The notes below the pieces were generated by a model. That model saw nothing but the letters and a program-made list of their open reading frames with translations, had not been told where the DNA came from and searched no databases. A stretch of 64,000 nt of DNA from CAYFJO01 sp964343305 (GTDB lineage: Bacteria > Planctomycetota > Planctomycetia > Pirellulales > Pirellulaceae): contig CAYFJO010000010.1 in the NCBI GenBank assembly GCA_964343305.1, positions 1 through 64,000 on the forward strand, written 5' to 3'. Numbering within the stretch: the stretch's first letter is position 1; every line of letters begins with the position of its first letter. The translations under genes and the position numbers were made by a program. This document shows positions 33,631 to 42,139 of this stretch, in pieces.

Positions 33631-36600
33631 TTATTGCAACGCGTGCAAGTACGTCAGAAGATCCGCTGCCTGGACTGGCGTAAGCGACTGTAACAGGTTG
33701 TCGGGCATCAGCGAGCGTTTTACTTTTTGCATGAATTCGATATTGTCCGCATCGATGCGGTGCTCGACTCCCTTTGCGTCCTTCAATACGATCTCATCTT
33801 CAGTGCGATGCACAAGCACACCTTGGTGCAAGTGGCCTGTCGCCGTTTCGACCATCCAGGTCTCGTATTTAGGGTCGATCCGCAGAGATGGTTCCATGAT
33901 ATGACGCAGCAGTTCCCGGCGTGTAAACTTGCGCCCCAGGTCAATCAAGTCAGGTCCGACAGACGACTTTTCGGGTTGCATCGGGTGGCAATTGCGACAA
34001 CTGACGATTTCAGTATTGGAATACAACTCGCGACCGCGCTCGGCGTCGCCGTTTTGCTGCAACACCAGAATCGGATCAAATTCCGTTCCCAGCCGTGCCG
34101 TGCGGTGCTGAGGCTCGATGAACCATTCAAATAAGTCGCGGACTGCCGGGGATTCGTGCGCATTTCCAAGGGCGATGATTTCGCTGCGCAGTGGCTCGTT
34201 GATGTTGCCGTCGTGAATTGCTTGCCACAAGGCAAACGCCCCCCGTGTTTCGCTGAGCAAAAGATTGACCGCGACGTCGGTGTCAGCATTTCCTGGCTGA
34301 TAGCGTCCTTCGATTAAGCCTGCGAGGTTCTCATCTTGAACGACGGTCATGTCGGCGTGCAATGGAGACGGCTCTGCCACAGGTTTCATCTGTTCGATCC
34401 ACTGACGCAGCAGTCTCAGAGCGTCGTTGTCGAGATCGTGAGCGCCCACAAACGGCATTCGGCCCTGGCCTAGTTTTGCCAGACGGTAATAGAGCACGGA
34501 ACGGTGAGGATCACCCGGCGCGATCAACTTAGCGTCGGCAATTCCAAAGTCACCTTGTCCCGGCTTAATGGCAAGCGTTGCCGGGTCGGTGGTCAGGTGA
34601 AACTCGGCAAGATACTTCGAGCGGGCACCGCCCTCGCGATGACACGCTGAACAATTGACATCCAAGTAACTGCGCGCCCTTTGATCGAGGCCGAAATCTT
34701 CGTTGAACGGCGCAACAAAACTATTTAGTGAAGCAAGACCTGCATCTTCAGGTGGTTCATGGAAGAATTCTTTGTCGCTGAGAGCCATCAGTTGGTTGTA
34801 GGGCGAAGCGGATTGGTCGTTGTCAAACGGTCGATTTAACTGCCGAGTGTTGACTCCCAAAATGAAGCCGGCATTCTCGTTATGACAAGCTAAACAGGTC
34901 TGGCGATCGAGGAACGGCCAGCTCTGTGGACGAACGCTGCCTTGGGAGTCACGTACGTTGACCGTCAGCAGGTTCGGTTCCTGCACGAGGGTCGCGTCGG
35001 TCTCCGCATCATTCCAACGATAGGCAAGTCCATACACACCATCGCCCGAGTGTCGCACCAGTACCCGTGTTTCGATCGGCCGCCATCGTTCGCCTTCTTC
35101 GTCGGCGACAGGAAGGTCAAAGTGTTGGACAAAGACGGTGCCGCAGGGGAACTTCCAAGCGTCTTCTGCGGCAAATCTAACGCGATCGGTATTTGGATCT
35201 GGGTCTAGCCCGTCACCCGGTACGGCCATCCAGCGACGGATTCTCGCGGCGCCGGCTGATTGGGGGGCGTTGATCTTATAGGGAATTACGCCAGGACTAG
35301 GTGTAAGCGATTTGACATCGACAAAAATCCCAGTCTCCGAAAGTTTGCTTGGCAAGGCGGAAGCGGTCCGCTTATCCGCCGCGATCACACGCCGGATCGT
35401 GCCGTCGATCGCGCCGGTTTCGCCCAGGATGACAATCAACGGCTCGCCGTTCGCGTCAGGTTGCACGGATGCGATGCCCGTCTTGGACGACACGGGCAAC
35501 GACAAAAGTTCTTCGTTGCCCGTCGCTTGACCATCGTCGTGCTGCAATGCCCAGACGCGGCCCGATCCGTTATCGGCGTAAATATACTTGCCCTGCAACT
35601 GCGGATGTTTCTTACCACGATAAACGAACCCGCCGATGACACAGCTATTGCCGTTCAAGTGCGGATACTCCCAAACGGGATCAACTTCCTCGCCAATCAT
35701 TGTCGTCGGGGCCACGCCTTGCAAATAGCTTTCGGTGAACGGCAGAGTGCCTTCGCGGTGGCTCCAGCCGTAGTTGGCTCCCTTGCGGATAATGTTGACT
35801 TCTTCGCGCCGCAAATGTCCCACCTCGGCCGCCCATAGTCGCCCGTCCTTTTCGTCGAAGGCGAGTCGATACGGGTTTCGCAGGCCGTGCGCCCAAAACT
35901 CATGCAACGCATTAGGAACGTCTACAAATGGATTGTCGGCCGGGATATAGTATCCAGCCGTCTTGCCCGTCGCGGGTTGGCGAGGCGGCGGGTAACTGAT
36001 TTTTCCGCCGCGCCGATCGACATCAATTCTTAACACACCACAGAACAAGTCTTTGTCGATGCGTTGGCCGTTTTCCAGCCCATCGCCGTTCGTTCCTTCA
36101 TCGCCGACGCCGACGTACAGAAAACCGTCAGGCCCAAACGTGAGTCCCCCGCCGTTGTGCCACAGATCTTCGTTGGCTTGATCGATCAGTACAAACTCGT
36201 CCCGTGCCCGTTCGCCCACGAGCGTAAAACGTGTCAGGCGATTGTAGCGACGATTGTTGATTTTGGCGGTGAAGAGCAAGTAAAAGTAGCCCTTGCTTGG
36301 CGAGCCTTCTTGACCAAACTCTGAATGCAATGCGATTGCCACGGCTCCGTCGTCTTCGTATGGCGTCCGCCACACCTGCGAGGAAATATCGAGGACCTGT
36401 ACATACTCGCTGGTGTTCGCGTCGTTCTTGAACATCTGGACCGTCCCGCGTCGCTCGAACACAAACGCACGCCCACTCTCATCGTTGGCAAACGCGATAC
36501 AAGTCGGCTCGAAGAATTTGAGACGCGGAAAGGCGTTCTCGGTGGTCCAAGCCGTTTCACTTGGCGGCGACCAGGACAGGCGCAATGTTTCATTGGCAGT

Positions 36601-36771
36601 CCGCCCATCCGTTTGGTTCAACCACACGACCAGTGCCATCACGATGGCCGCCCCGAACAGTAGCAACGTTATTCCGAGGATGAACACTCGATATCGACGT
36701 AGACCCTTGAAGTTCCATCTTGGCAGACTCAGCCATCCAGCGGAATGTTGGAGTGATTGTTGTTGTGACAT
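33631..36771 (-). CDS. Membrane-anchored sugar dehydrogenase-like protein with three c-type haem sites
   Basis: This encodes 1046 residues. A signal anchor lies at ~30-50 (VFILGITLLLFGAAIVMALVV). Residues ~75-470 form a glucose/sorbosone dehydrogenase propeller of the PQQ-dependent type (GFLYVGVGDEGTNGDG, HGLRNPYRLAFDEKDGRLW, GANYGWSHREGTLPF). Further on are three CxxCH haem sites: CLACHNEN near residue 624, CSACHREGG near 705 and CRNCHPMQ near 924. The last is in a separate cytochrome domain ending in VQAADLLTYLHALQ. It would oxidise a sugar in the periplasm and pass electrons along its own haems. The start ATG directly follows the stop of the O-antigen ligase gene (TAAATG), so the two are co-translated. 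Confidence 0.88.
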   Translation of the reverse strand: MSQQQSLQHSAGWLSLPRWNFKGLRRYRVFILGITLLLFGAAIVMALVVWLNQTDGRTANETLRLSWSPPSETAWTTENAFPRLKFFEPTCIAFANDESGRAFVFERRGTVQMFKNDANTSEYVQVLDISSQVWRTPYEDDGAVAIALHSEFGQEGSPSKGYFYLLFTAKINNRRYNRLTRFTLVGERARDEFVLIDQANEDLWHNGGGLTFGPDGFLYVGVGDEGTNGDGLENGQRIDKDLFCGVLRIDVDRRGGKISYPPPRQPATGKTAGYYIPADNPFVDVPNALHEFWAHGLRNPYRLAFDEKDGRLWAAEVGHLRREEVNIIRKGANYGWSHREGTLPFTESYLQGVAPTTMIGEEVDPVWEYPHLNGNSCVIGGFVYRGKKHPQLQGKYIYADNGSGRVWALQHDDGQATGNEELLSLPVSSKTGIASVQPDANGEPLIVILGETGAIDGTIRRVIAADKRTASALPSKLSETGIFVDVKSLTPSPGVIPYKINAPQSAGAARIRRWMAVPGDGLDPDPNTDRVRFAAEDAWKFPCGTVFVQHFDLPVADEEGERWRPIETRVLVRHSGDGVYGLAYRWNDAETDATLVQEPNLLTVNVRDSQGSVRPQSWPFLDRQTCLACHNENAGFILGVNTRQLNRPFDNDQSASPYNQLMALSDKEFFHEPPEDAGLASLNSFVAPFNEDFGLDQRARSYLDVNCSACHREGGARSKYLAEFHLTTDPATLAIKPGQGDFGIADAKLIAPGDPHRSVLYYRLAKLGQGRMPFVGAHDLDNDALRLLRQWIEQMKPVAEPSPLHADMTVVQDENLAGLIEGRYQPGNADTDVAVNLLLSETRGAFALWQAIHDGNINEPLRSEIIALGNAHESPAVRDLFEWFIEPQHRTARLGTEFDPILVLQQNGDAERGRELYSNTEIVSCRNCHPMQPEKSSVGPDLIDLGRKFTRRELLRHIMEPSLRIDPKYETWMVETATGHLHQGVLVHRTEDEIVLKDAKGVEHRIDADNIEFMQKVKRSLMPDNLLQSLTPVQAADLLTYLHALQ

Positions 36772-38178
36772 TTATGTCGTCCCCTCAAATCGCATATTCG
36801 GATAATTCAAGTTCACCGACTTCGGTTGTGCTGCCGCGTAACTCGCGTGCAACGAACCCATCGTGCCCGCGAAGAAGAAGACCAATCCGTTTTCGATTGG
36901 CGCATAACTCACTTCGCGGAACAGCATCTGCAAGAGAAAAGGTGCCACAACGAGCAAGAACATCAGGCCGTGTGCCCTTACCCAGAACGGCAGAGTCTCA
37001 TCGCGCCACAACTGCCATGCTTGTCGTGACCAAAGGAAATAAAAGACCAGTAACAGTAGCAGGCCAAAGATGCCGAGTTCGACCAGCACGCTGAGAAAGG
37101 TGTTGTGATGGATGTAGCCTCGAATCGATTCCAACCGCAGCGAGGTTGAGCGGTCGCTAAGGTAGTAGGTCGACTCATTGGGGAATTGGCCGAAGCCCAC
37201 GCCCATCACCGGCCGGTCCTGAAACATGAGCCACGAAACGTACGCGAAGCTGGCGCGCATGTAGGTGGACTCGGCGGTTTCCGCAGCCGTAGTATCTCTC
37301 TTAAACGACACGAGGCTCTCGCCCTTGGCCAACACGATGAACGCCGCCCCACCCAGCGAGCCGAGGATGACCAGCGCGCGCCACTTGCCATGCAACGTCG
37401 CGACTAATGTGATTAGCAGCACAAACGCGGCACCCAGCCAGATGCTGCGTGTGTACGTAAAATAGGCCGCCACAAGGTAACAGGGAGTCAGGGCCGCCAC
37501 CATGACGACCGCTTGGCGGCTCCACTTGCCCGACCAAGCGCATAGTGCAACGGTCACCGCCGCCGAGACGATCAGGTACATTCCCAACCGAGCGGATTGC
37601 AACATGGGCCCTCGGGCACGTCCGAAGTGCGTCCCCAGCTCCGGGTCGGCGATGAACTCGGGAAACACCAGCCCCCAAGCGTGCGCGCCTTCGGCGACCG
37701 CGGTCAAAGCTAGATAGACGCCAAAACAGGCCAGTGCGATGTACGCGCCTCGCAGCTTGGTCTCGTCAAGTCTTGTGTGCCTGGCGATCAGCAGAATCGT
37801 TAGTGGAATGAAGTATCCGTTAACCAGGTGCATGAAGATCGATTCATCGTCGGCGCCGGAGGCGCGCCAATCGGCCGTGAACGTGCGCAGCACCAGCAGT
37901 CCGAGAAAACCAAACAACACAAAGTCCGCTCGCGACAGCGGTTTGATGTCGCTTTCTCCGAGTCGCCATTGAACGACGACGGCCAGCAGCAGAAACATCA
38001 TGAAGAAGCGATCAATCGACCACGTCAACCCGACCGCGTCGATGCTCCAAAAGTAGCCGCTGAAGCACGAAGCAATGATCAAATAGACAGCGCAGCCCAT
38101 CACCAGCGATCCTCGCAGCGCCAGGATGGCGCCCCAGACGATGCCGACAATCGCGATGATAAAAACGATAAAACCCAT
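36772..38178 (-). CDS. O-antigen ligase/polymerase (Wzy/WaaL) family membrane protein
   Basis: This encodes 468 residues with roughly ten to twelve hydrophobic helices. The large loop between ~310 and 390 holds YMRASFAYVSWLMFQDRPVMGVGFGQF and YIHHNTFLSVLVELGIFGLL. The G-x-G-x-G-x-F/H-N pattern there is the hallmark of the O-antigen ligase (Wzy_C) domain. It should polymerise or ligate undecaprenyl-linked glycan repeat units at the outer face of the inner membrane. It stands between the Wzz-like gene and the sugar dehydrogenase, all on the minus strand. Confidence 0.85.
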   Translation of the reverse strand: MGFIVFIIAIVGIVWGAILALRGSLVMGCAVYLIIASCFSGYFWSIDAVGLTWSIDRFFMMFLLLAVVVQWRLGESDIKPLSRADFVLFGFLGLLVLRTFTADWRASGADDESIFMHLVNGYFIPLTILLIARHTRLDETKLRGAYIALACFGVYLALTAVAEGAHAWGLVFPEFIADPELGTHFGRARGPMLQSARLGMYLIVSAAVTVALCAWSGKWSRQAVVMVAALTPCYLVAAYFTYTRSIWLGAAFVLLITLVATLHGKWRALVILGSLGGAAFIVLAKGESLVSFKRDTTAAETAESTYMRASFAYVSWLMFQDRPVMGVGFGQFPNESTYYLSDRSTSLRLESIRGYIHHNTFLSVLVELGIFGLLLLLVFYFLWSRQAWQLWRDETLPFWVRAHGLMFLLVVAPFLLQMLFREVSYAPIENGLVFFFAGTMGSLHASYAAAQPKSVNLNYPNMRFEGTT

Positions 38179-38284
38179 TGGAGACGCGACGTTTCGGAGT
38201 GCGTTGGCGGAAACGGACGGCTACATCAGTTCGCCCCCACGGCGAACCGTATAAAACGACCTTTTCAATCGTACGTCGCAATTA

Positions 38285-39757
38285 TCAATTCCACGACGGC
38301 AGGAATTGCGAAATCCGAGACAAAGCCTCTTTCAAAGATAGGCCATGCGATGGGTTGTTGACTTCGTTTTGTTCGACGATTTCTCGTGGTTCGTTCGATT
38401 CAGTGAGAAGTGCCGGACTCGGCTGTGGATCCGTTGTCGGCACGGTTAGAAATACGATTCCCAAGCCCGTCATCAGCCCCCCGAATAATCCGCACAATGC
38501 GATCATGCTGCGGCTGGGACCGACGGGCGAATCACCGATCGATGGTCCGTCGAGCAGAGTCATCACACTGGCCGAATGTGCCGCAATCTGGCTCGCGCGA
38601 GCGTCCGACAAGTTCTTTTGAGCTTCACTGAGAATCATGGTGCGTCGTTCGACTTCCGTCACGAGGTTTCCATATTCCGCCCGCACTTCGGCCAATCGCG
38701 TTATGCGGACCGTAATCTCGTTCACCTGCTCTTGCAGATCGTTCATCAACGTGGCACCGAGTTTCAACTCCGCTTGAATGGACGCCGTTGACGAAGGCAG
38801 TTCGTTGTGGATGTGCCGGCGAATTTCCTCTTGCGATGCTACGGTCGACATCACTTTCGGATGCACGGACGACAGTTCACCAAGCAGTTGAGCCGTCAGT
38901 AGTTTCGCTGCCATCAAGCCGTCTTTGAGTTGACGCAACGCCGGTTGTGCTTCCAGCAATCTGTTTGGGGTCGAAATCAACTTATTCGGATCATCTTCGG
39001 CTTTTTTGAGGATTTCAAGCAGTTGCTCGCTCGTCTTCTGAGCCATCCGAGCCTGGCGGAGTTCGCTTTTTACGTCGATCAAGGTTTGTGTCAGATTGCT
39101 CTCGCCCGAGGACGATTCGTTCAGAATTCGCAACTCAGCCAGGTCGCTGCCGACCGCACGTTCCTTGTCAGCCAGTTGTCGAGTGGCCTCATTCAAATCG
39201 CTACGAACCATCTCGGCGGTCTTGGTCAGTTCGTCGATCAAACTTTGGGCTTTGTGATCACGCAACTCGCGAAGTCGCTCGTCCAAGGCGTCGCACACGG
39301 CGTCTGTCAAAGTCATCGCCTTTTCTCGATCCTTGTGACTGACTTTGATATAGAACACTTCCGTGCGGCCGAACTCGGACCCGTTGGGTGCGGAAACGGA
39401 GATAGCTTCTCGCAGTTTATTGACTTCCTTGGACGAAGGCTGGTAAGACGGATTGGCAATCCGTCCCACTTTCGTGAGCGCGACATTGGCGACACCGCGA
39501 CTTTTGACGAGTTCCAAAACCGTCTCCTGCGCCGTTTTCATCAACTGCGGATCGTCGAATTGGCCAGGTCGTGAGCGACTGCCGTTCGCTTCATCACGCA
39601 CAAGCAATGCCTGGGTCGCCTGCCACTTGGCCGTCCGTACAAGTGCATAACCCAGGGCAAGCGTTGTAATCAGAACCGTCGGCACAATCCAGCGCCAGCG
39701 ATACGTGATCAGCGTTTGGCAAACGGCATTGAAATTAAAAGGCGGCTGTTGCGGCAT
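38285..39757 (-). CDS. Wzz/GNVR-type polysaccharide chain-length determinant, carrying a repeat-encoded peptide
   Basis: This encodes 490 residues from the ATG at 39755-39757 (MPQQPPFNFN). A first membrane helix (WIVPTVLITTLALGYALV) and a second at ~430-450 (ALCGLFGGLMTGLGIVFLTVP) enclose a long coiled-coil periplasmic domain, the architecture of Wzz-like co-polymerases. No tyrosine kinase domain is attached. Residues ~97-105 (VGRIANPSY) come from a palindromic repeat placed in frame inside the membrane-proximal domain. With the adjacent O-antigen ligase it would control glycan chain length. It is divergent from the acetyltransferase gene, 306 bp apart. Confidence 0.87.
   Translation of the reverse strand: MPQQPPFNFNAVCQTLITYRWRWIVPTVLITTLALGYALVRTAKWQATQALLVRDEANGSRSRPGQFDDPQLMKTAQETVLELVKSRGVANVALTKVGRIANPSYQPSSKEVNKLREAISVSAPNGSEFGRTEVFYIKVSHKDREKAMTLTDAVCDALDERLRELRDHKAQSLIDELTKTAEMVRSDLNEATRQLADKERAVGSDLAELRILNESSSGESNLTQTLIDVKSELRQARMAQKTSEQLLEILKKAEDDPNKLISTPNRLLEAQPALRQLKDGLMAAKLLTAQLLGELSSVHPKVMSTVASQEEIRRHIHNELPSSTASIQAELKLGATLMNDLQEQVNEITVRITRLAEVRAEYGNLVTEVERRTMILSEAQKNLSDARASQIAAHSASVMTLLDGPSIGDSPVGPSRSMIALCGLFGGLMTGLGIVFLTVPTTDPQPSPALLTESNEPREIVEQNEVNNPSHGLSLKEALSRISQFLPSWN
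39443..39469. repeat. VGRI-type palindrome inside the Wzz-like gene
   Basis: GTAAGACGGATTGGCAATCC followed by GTCCCAC, 27 bases, nearly perfect inverted symmetry around one central base. Read on the minus strand in frame it encodes VGRIANPSY. The same element, in the same frame relative to its own sequence, occurs at 61562-61588. Confidence 0.88.
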
Positions 39758-40063
39758 GTTGCGAGTCTCCGGTGTGATAAGGGAACGACCGAAGCAAAGT
39801 GAATGCCAATCGCGCCAGGGCCGAAAAAACGGCGTTCCACGCAAGCTTGACGTCGCCGAACGGCAACGCGTTGTTGATCGAAGTCAACGTGTTGTGTTTT
39901 CGCAACATCGTTGGAGTGCGGTGACTTGTCAGCAATTTCCTTTTCCTGCGGTTTTGCTGAGCAACAGATATTCTTCAACAGATTGAGACGTAAGTTTTAG
40001 AAGAAAGCGAAGTAAGGTGTGTGCAGATGGCCGTTCTCCACGCACTCTACCGAAGGCCCCAAC
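39758..40063. other. Divergent intergenic region, 306 bp
   Basis: It lies between the Wzz-like gene (minus) and the acetyltransferase gene (plus) and presumably holds both promoters. No repeat of the other families, no hairpin of note and no coding frame with credible composition was seen. Confidence 0.5.
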
Positions 40064-41164
40064 ATGCAAGTCGAACGAATACACGATCTGGACGCATTGC
40101 GCCAGCTCACCGATCAATGGAACTGCCTGTCTCGTGGTGTGCCATTTCGCAGCCATCAGTGGCTCGCCAGTTGGTGGGAGAACTATCGTGCGGAAGGCGA
40201 ACTGTATCTGCTTGCGGTGCGATCGAACGAGACTCTGGTTGGCCTCGCGCCGTGGTATCGCGCTCGTTCGTTGGCGAACGGTCTCGTGTTGCGGCAACTC
40301 GGATCGGGCGAGGTTTGCACGGACTATCTCAGCCTGTTGGCGACGGAAGAACACGAGAAGCGGGTTGTGTCGGCGATCGCTGACTGGCTCGTCAACGAAG
40401 ACAACACGTGGGACTTTCTGGAACTGACTGGAGTGGACGAGTCGGATCAGATGACCGCCAATCTGGTCGCGCGACTTGAGGCGGGCGGCTGTGGCCTGCA
40501 CCAACAGCCAGGACTAAATTGCTGGCGAATCGATCTACCAGAAACATGGGAAGAGTACGTCGCATCGCTATCCAAGTCGCACCGTAAACAAGTTCGGCGT
40601 GTCGAGCGCCGGTTGCTCGATGAAGGCCGGGCGGTGCTGAATACAGCAGAATCTGGCGAGCAATTGACGCAGGCCATGGAGATCCTGGTCGATCTGCATC
40701 AACGGCGCCGGAAGAGTCTCGGCGAACCGGGCTGCTTTGCTTCGGATCGATTCTCGGCGTTTTTACATCAAGCGGCCGAGCGGTTGTTCGATAAGGGCTT
40801 GCTGCGATTGCACTGGGTCGAATTGGACGACCGAGCGGTGGCGGCCGAGTTCCACGTTTGCGGTGGCGGCGTGACGTATGCCTATCAAGCGGGAGTCGAT
40901 CCCGACGCGATGGACGACGAGCCCGGCCGGCTGATCAATATTGCCACGATCAAAGCCGCGATCGAAGACCAACAGCAGGCATTCGATTTCCTTCGCGGGG
41001 ACGAGCCATACAAAGCCCATTGGCGGGCCCAATGTCGTCCCGCGGTCGAGTATCGGGTGGCGGCAAATCATGCAACCGCACAGCTTCGCCACGCAGTCTG
41101 GCTAGCCGGCACACGGATGAAAGATTGGATCAAAGATAGTTTGAGTTTTGTTGGGGCGCATTAA
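40064..41164 (+). CDS. FemAB/BioF2-like GNAT acetyltransferase (polysaccharide locus)
   Basis: This encodes 366 residues from the ATG at 40064; the preceding in-frame 15 codons have no ribosome site. The protein fits the BioF2-like acetyltransferase family: LTDQWNCLSRGVPFRSHQWLA at the N-terminus, LSKSHRKQVRRVERRL mid-protein, and RLHWVELDDRAVAAEFHVCGG, DDEPGRLINIATIKAAIE and FDFLRGDEPYKAHW near the C-terminus. Relatives are found in exopolysaccharide clusters and may acylate sugars or lipid-linked intermediates. The substrate is not determined. The C-terminal acetyltransferase fold is well supported, and the genomic context suggests glycan modification. Confidence 0.82.
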   Translation: MQVERIHDLDALRQLTDQWNCLSRGVPFRSHQWLASWWENYRAEGELYLLAVRSNETLVGLAPWYRARSLANGLVLRQLGSGEVCTDYLSLLATEEHEKRVVSAIADWLVNEDNTWDFLELTGVDESDQMTANLVARLEAGGCGLHQQPGLNCWRIDLPETWEEYVASLSKSHRKQVRRVERRLLDEGRAVLNTAESGEQLTQAMEILVDLHQRRRKSLGEPGCFASDRFSAFLHQAAERLFDKGLLRLHWVELDDRAVAAEFHVCGGGVTYAYQAGVDPDAMDDEPGRLINIATIKAAIEDQQQAFDFLRGDEPYKAHWRAQCRPAVEYRVAANHATAQLRHAVWLAGTRMKDWIKDSLSFVGAH

Positions 41165-41183
41165 ACGCGATTTAACCTGAGTC

Positions 41184-41250
41184 TGGTGTGCCACTGGCTC
41201 TGCCAGTGCTCGAGAGTCGTCGGTTCACTGGCTGAGCCAGTGGCACACCG
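41184..41250. repeat. Palindromic repeat GGTGTGCCACTGGCT (family D)
   Basis: The arms at 41184-41208 and 41226-41250 are reverse complements at 23 of 25 positions (TGTGCCACTGGCT...GCCAGTG). Each arm also contains CACTGGC/GCCAGTG, allowing an alternative local fold. It fills most of the gap between the acetyltransferase and deacetylase genes. Confidence 0.9.
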
Positions 41251-41272
41251 ACACCAAACGTAGGTGAAACTG

Positions 41273-42139
41273 ATGCTGAAACAACTTGCACAGGCAGCCT
41301 ATCTGTACGGTTCGATGCCTCATCGCATCGCCGCGAACACAATCCGCGCGCGACGCGGCCGAGCGCCTGTTTCCATCCTGTTTTATCACCGAGTGGCGGA
41401 CGATCATCTCAACACATGGACGATATCGAACGACCGATTCACCGAGCAAGTCGAATGGCTAGAAAAGCACTTTGACCTGGTATCCTTGGAAGAGGCACAA
41501 CGACGAATGCGCTCGAAGAACCATCGAGCGGCGGTCGCGATCACTTTCGATGACGGATACGCGGACAACTGCGAACACGCCCTGCCGCTGTTGATCAAGA
41601 AACGCATTCCTTGCACTTACTTTGTTTCGACGAAGTTCGTATTGGAAGACAAGTCGTTTCCCCACGATGTCGCCGCCGGCGAACCACTACGTCCGAACAC
41701 AATTGAACAACTTCGGATGCTGTCCCGCGCGGGAATTGAAATAGGTGGGCACACACGAAATCACACCGACTTAGGCCGGCTGTGCGACATCGACCAACTT
41801 TACGACGAAGTCGTCCTCGCAGCACGTGACTTGGCTGGCGAAATCGATCGCCTGGTCCGCTACTTTGCCTTCCCGTTCGGCATGCATGCAAACCTGAACG
41901 CCGCCGCGTTTCGTCTCGCTCGTGAAAATGGATTTGAAGCGGTTTGCTCAGCGTACGGTGGATACAACTTTCCCGGTGACGATTCGTTTCACTTGCAACG
42001 AATCCACGGCGACCCGGAGTGGTTTCGACTGAAAAACTGGCTGACGGTTGATCCGCGCAAACTGCGAACGAAACGATTTGATTACACACCGAAAGGGTCC
42101 GCTGATCGTTTGACCGCAAGTTCGGCGGGGTGTGTGTGA
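41273..42139 (+). CDS. Polysaccharide deacetylase (NodB family)
   Basis: This encodes 288 residues from the ATG at 41273. A GTG at 41264 is possible, but the AGGTG there fits better as the ribosome site. NodB motif 1 is AVAITFDDGYADN (catalytic and metal-binding Asp) and motif 2 is IEIGGHTRNHTDLGRL (two zinc-binding His). Further on, YFAFPFGMHANLN matches motif 3. It would remove N- or O-acetyl groups from a cell-surface glycan. No signal peptide is visible, suggesting it acts on lipid-linked intermediates in the cytoplasm. The stop codon overlaps the flippase start (TGATG). Confidence 0.9.
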   Translation: MLKQLAQAAYLYGSMPHRIAANTIRARRGRAPVSILFYHRVADDHLNTWTISNDRFTEQVEWLEKHFDLVSLEEAQRRMRSKNHRAAVAITFDDGYADNCEHALPLLIKKRIPCTYFVSTKFVLEDKSFPHDVAAGEPLRPNTIEQLRMLSRAGIEIGGHTRNHTDLGRLCDIDQLYDEVVLAARDLAGEIDRLVRYFAFPFGMHANLNAAAFRLARENGFEAVCSAYGGYNFPGDDSFHLQRIHGDPEWFRLKNWLTVDPRKLRTKRFDYTPKGSADRLTASSAGCV

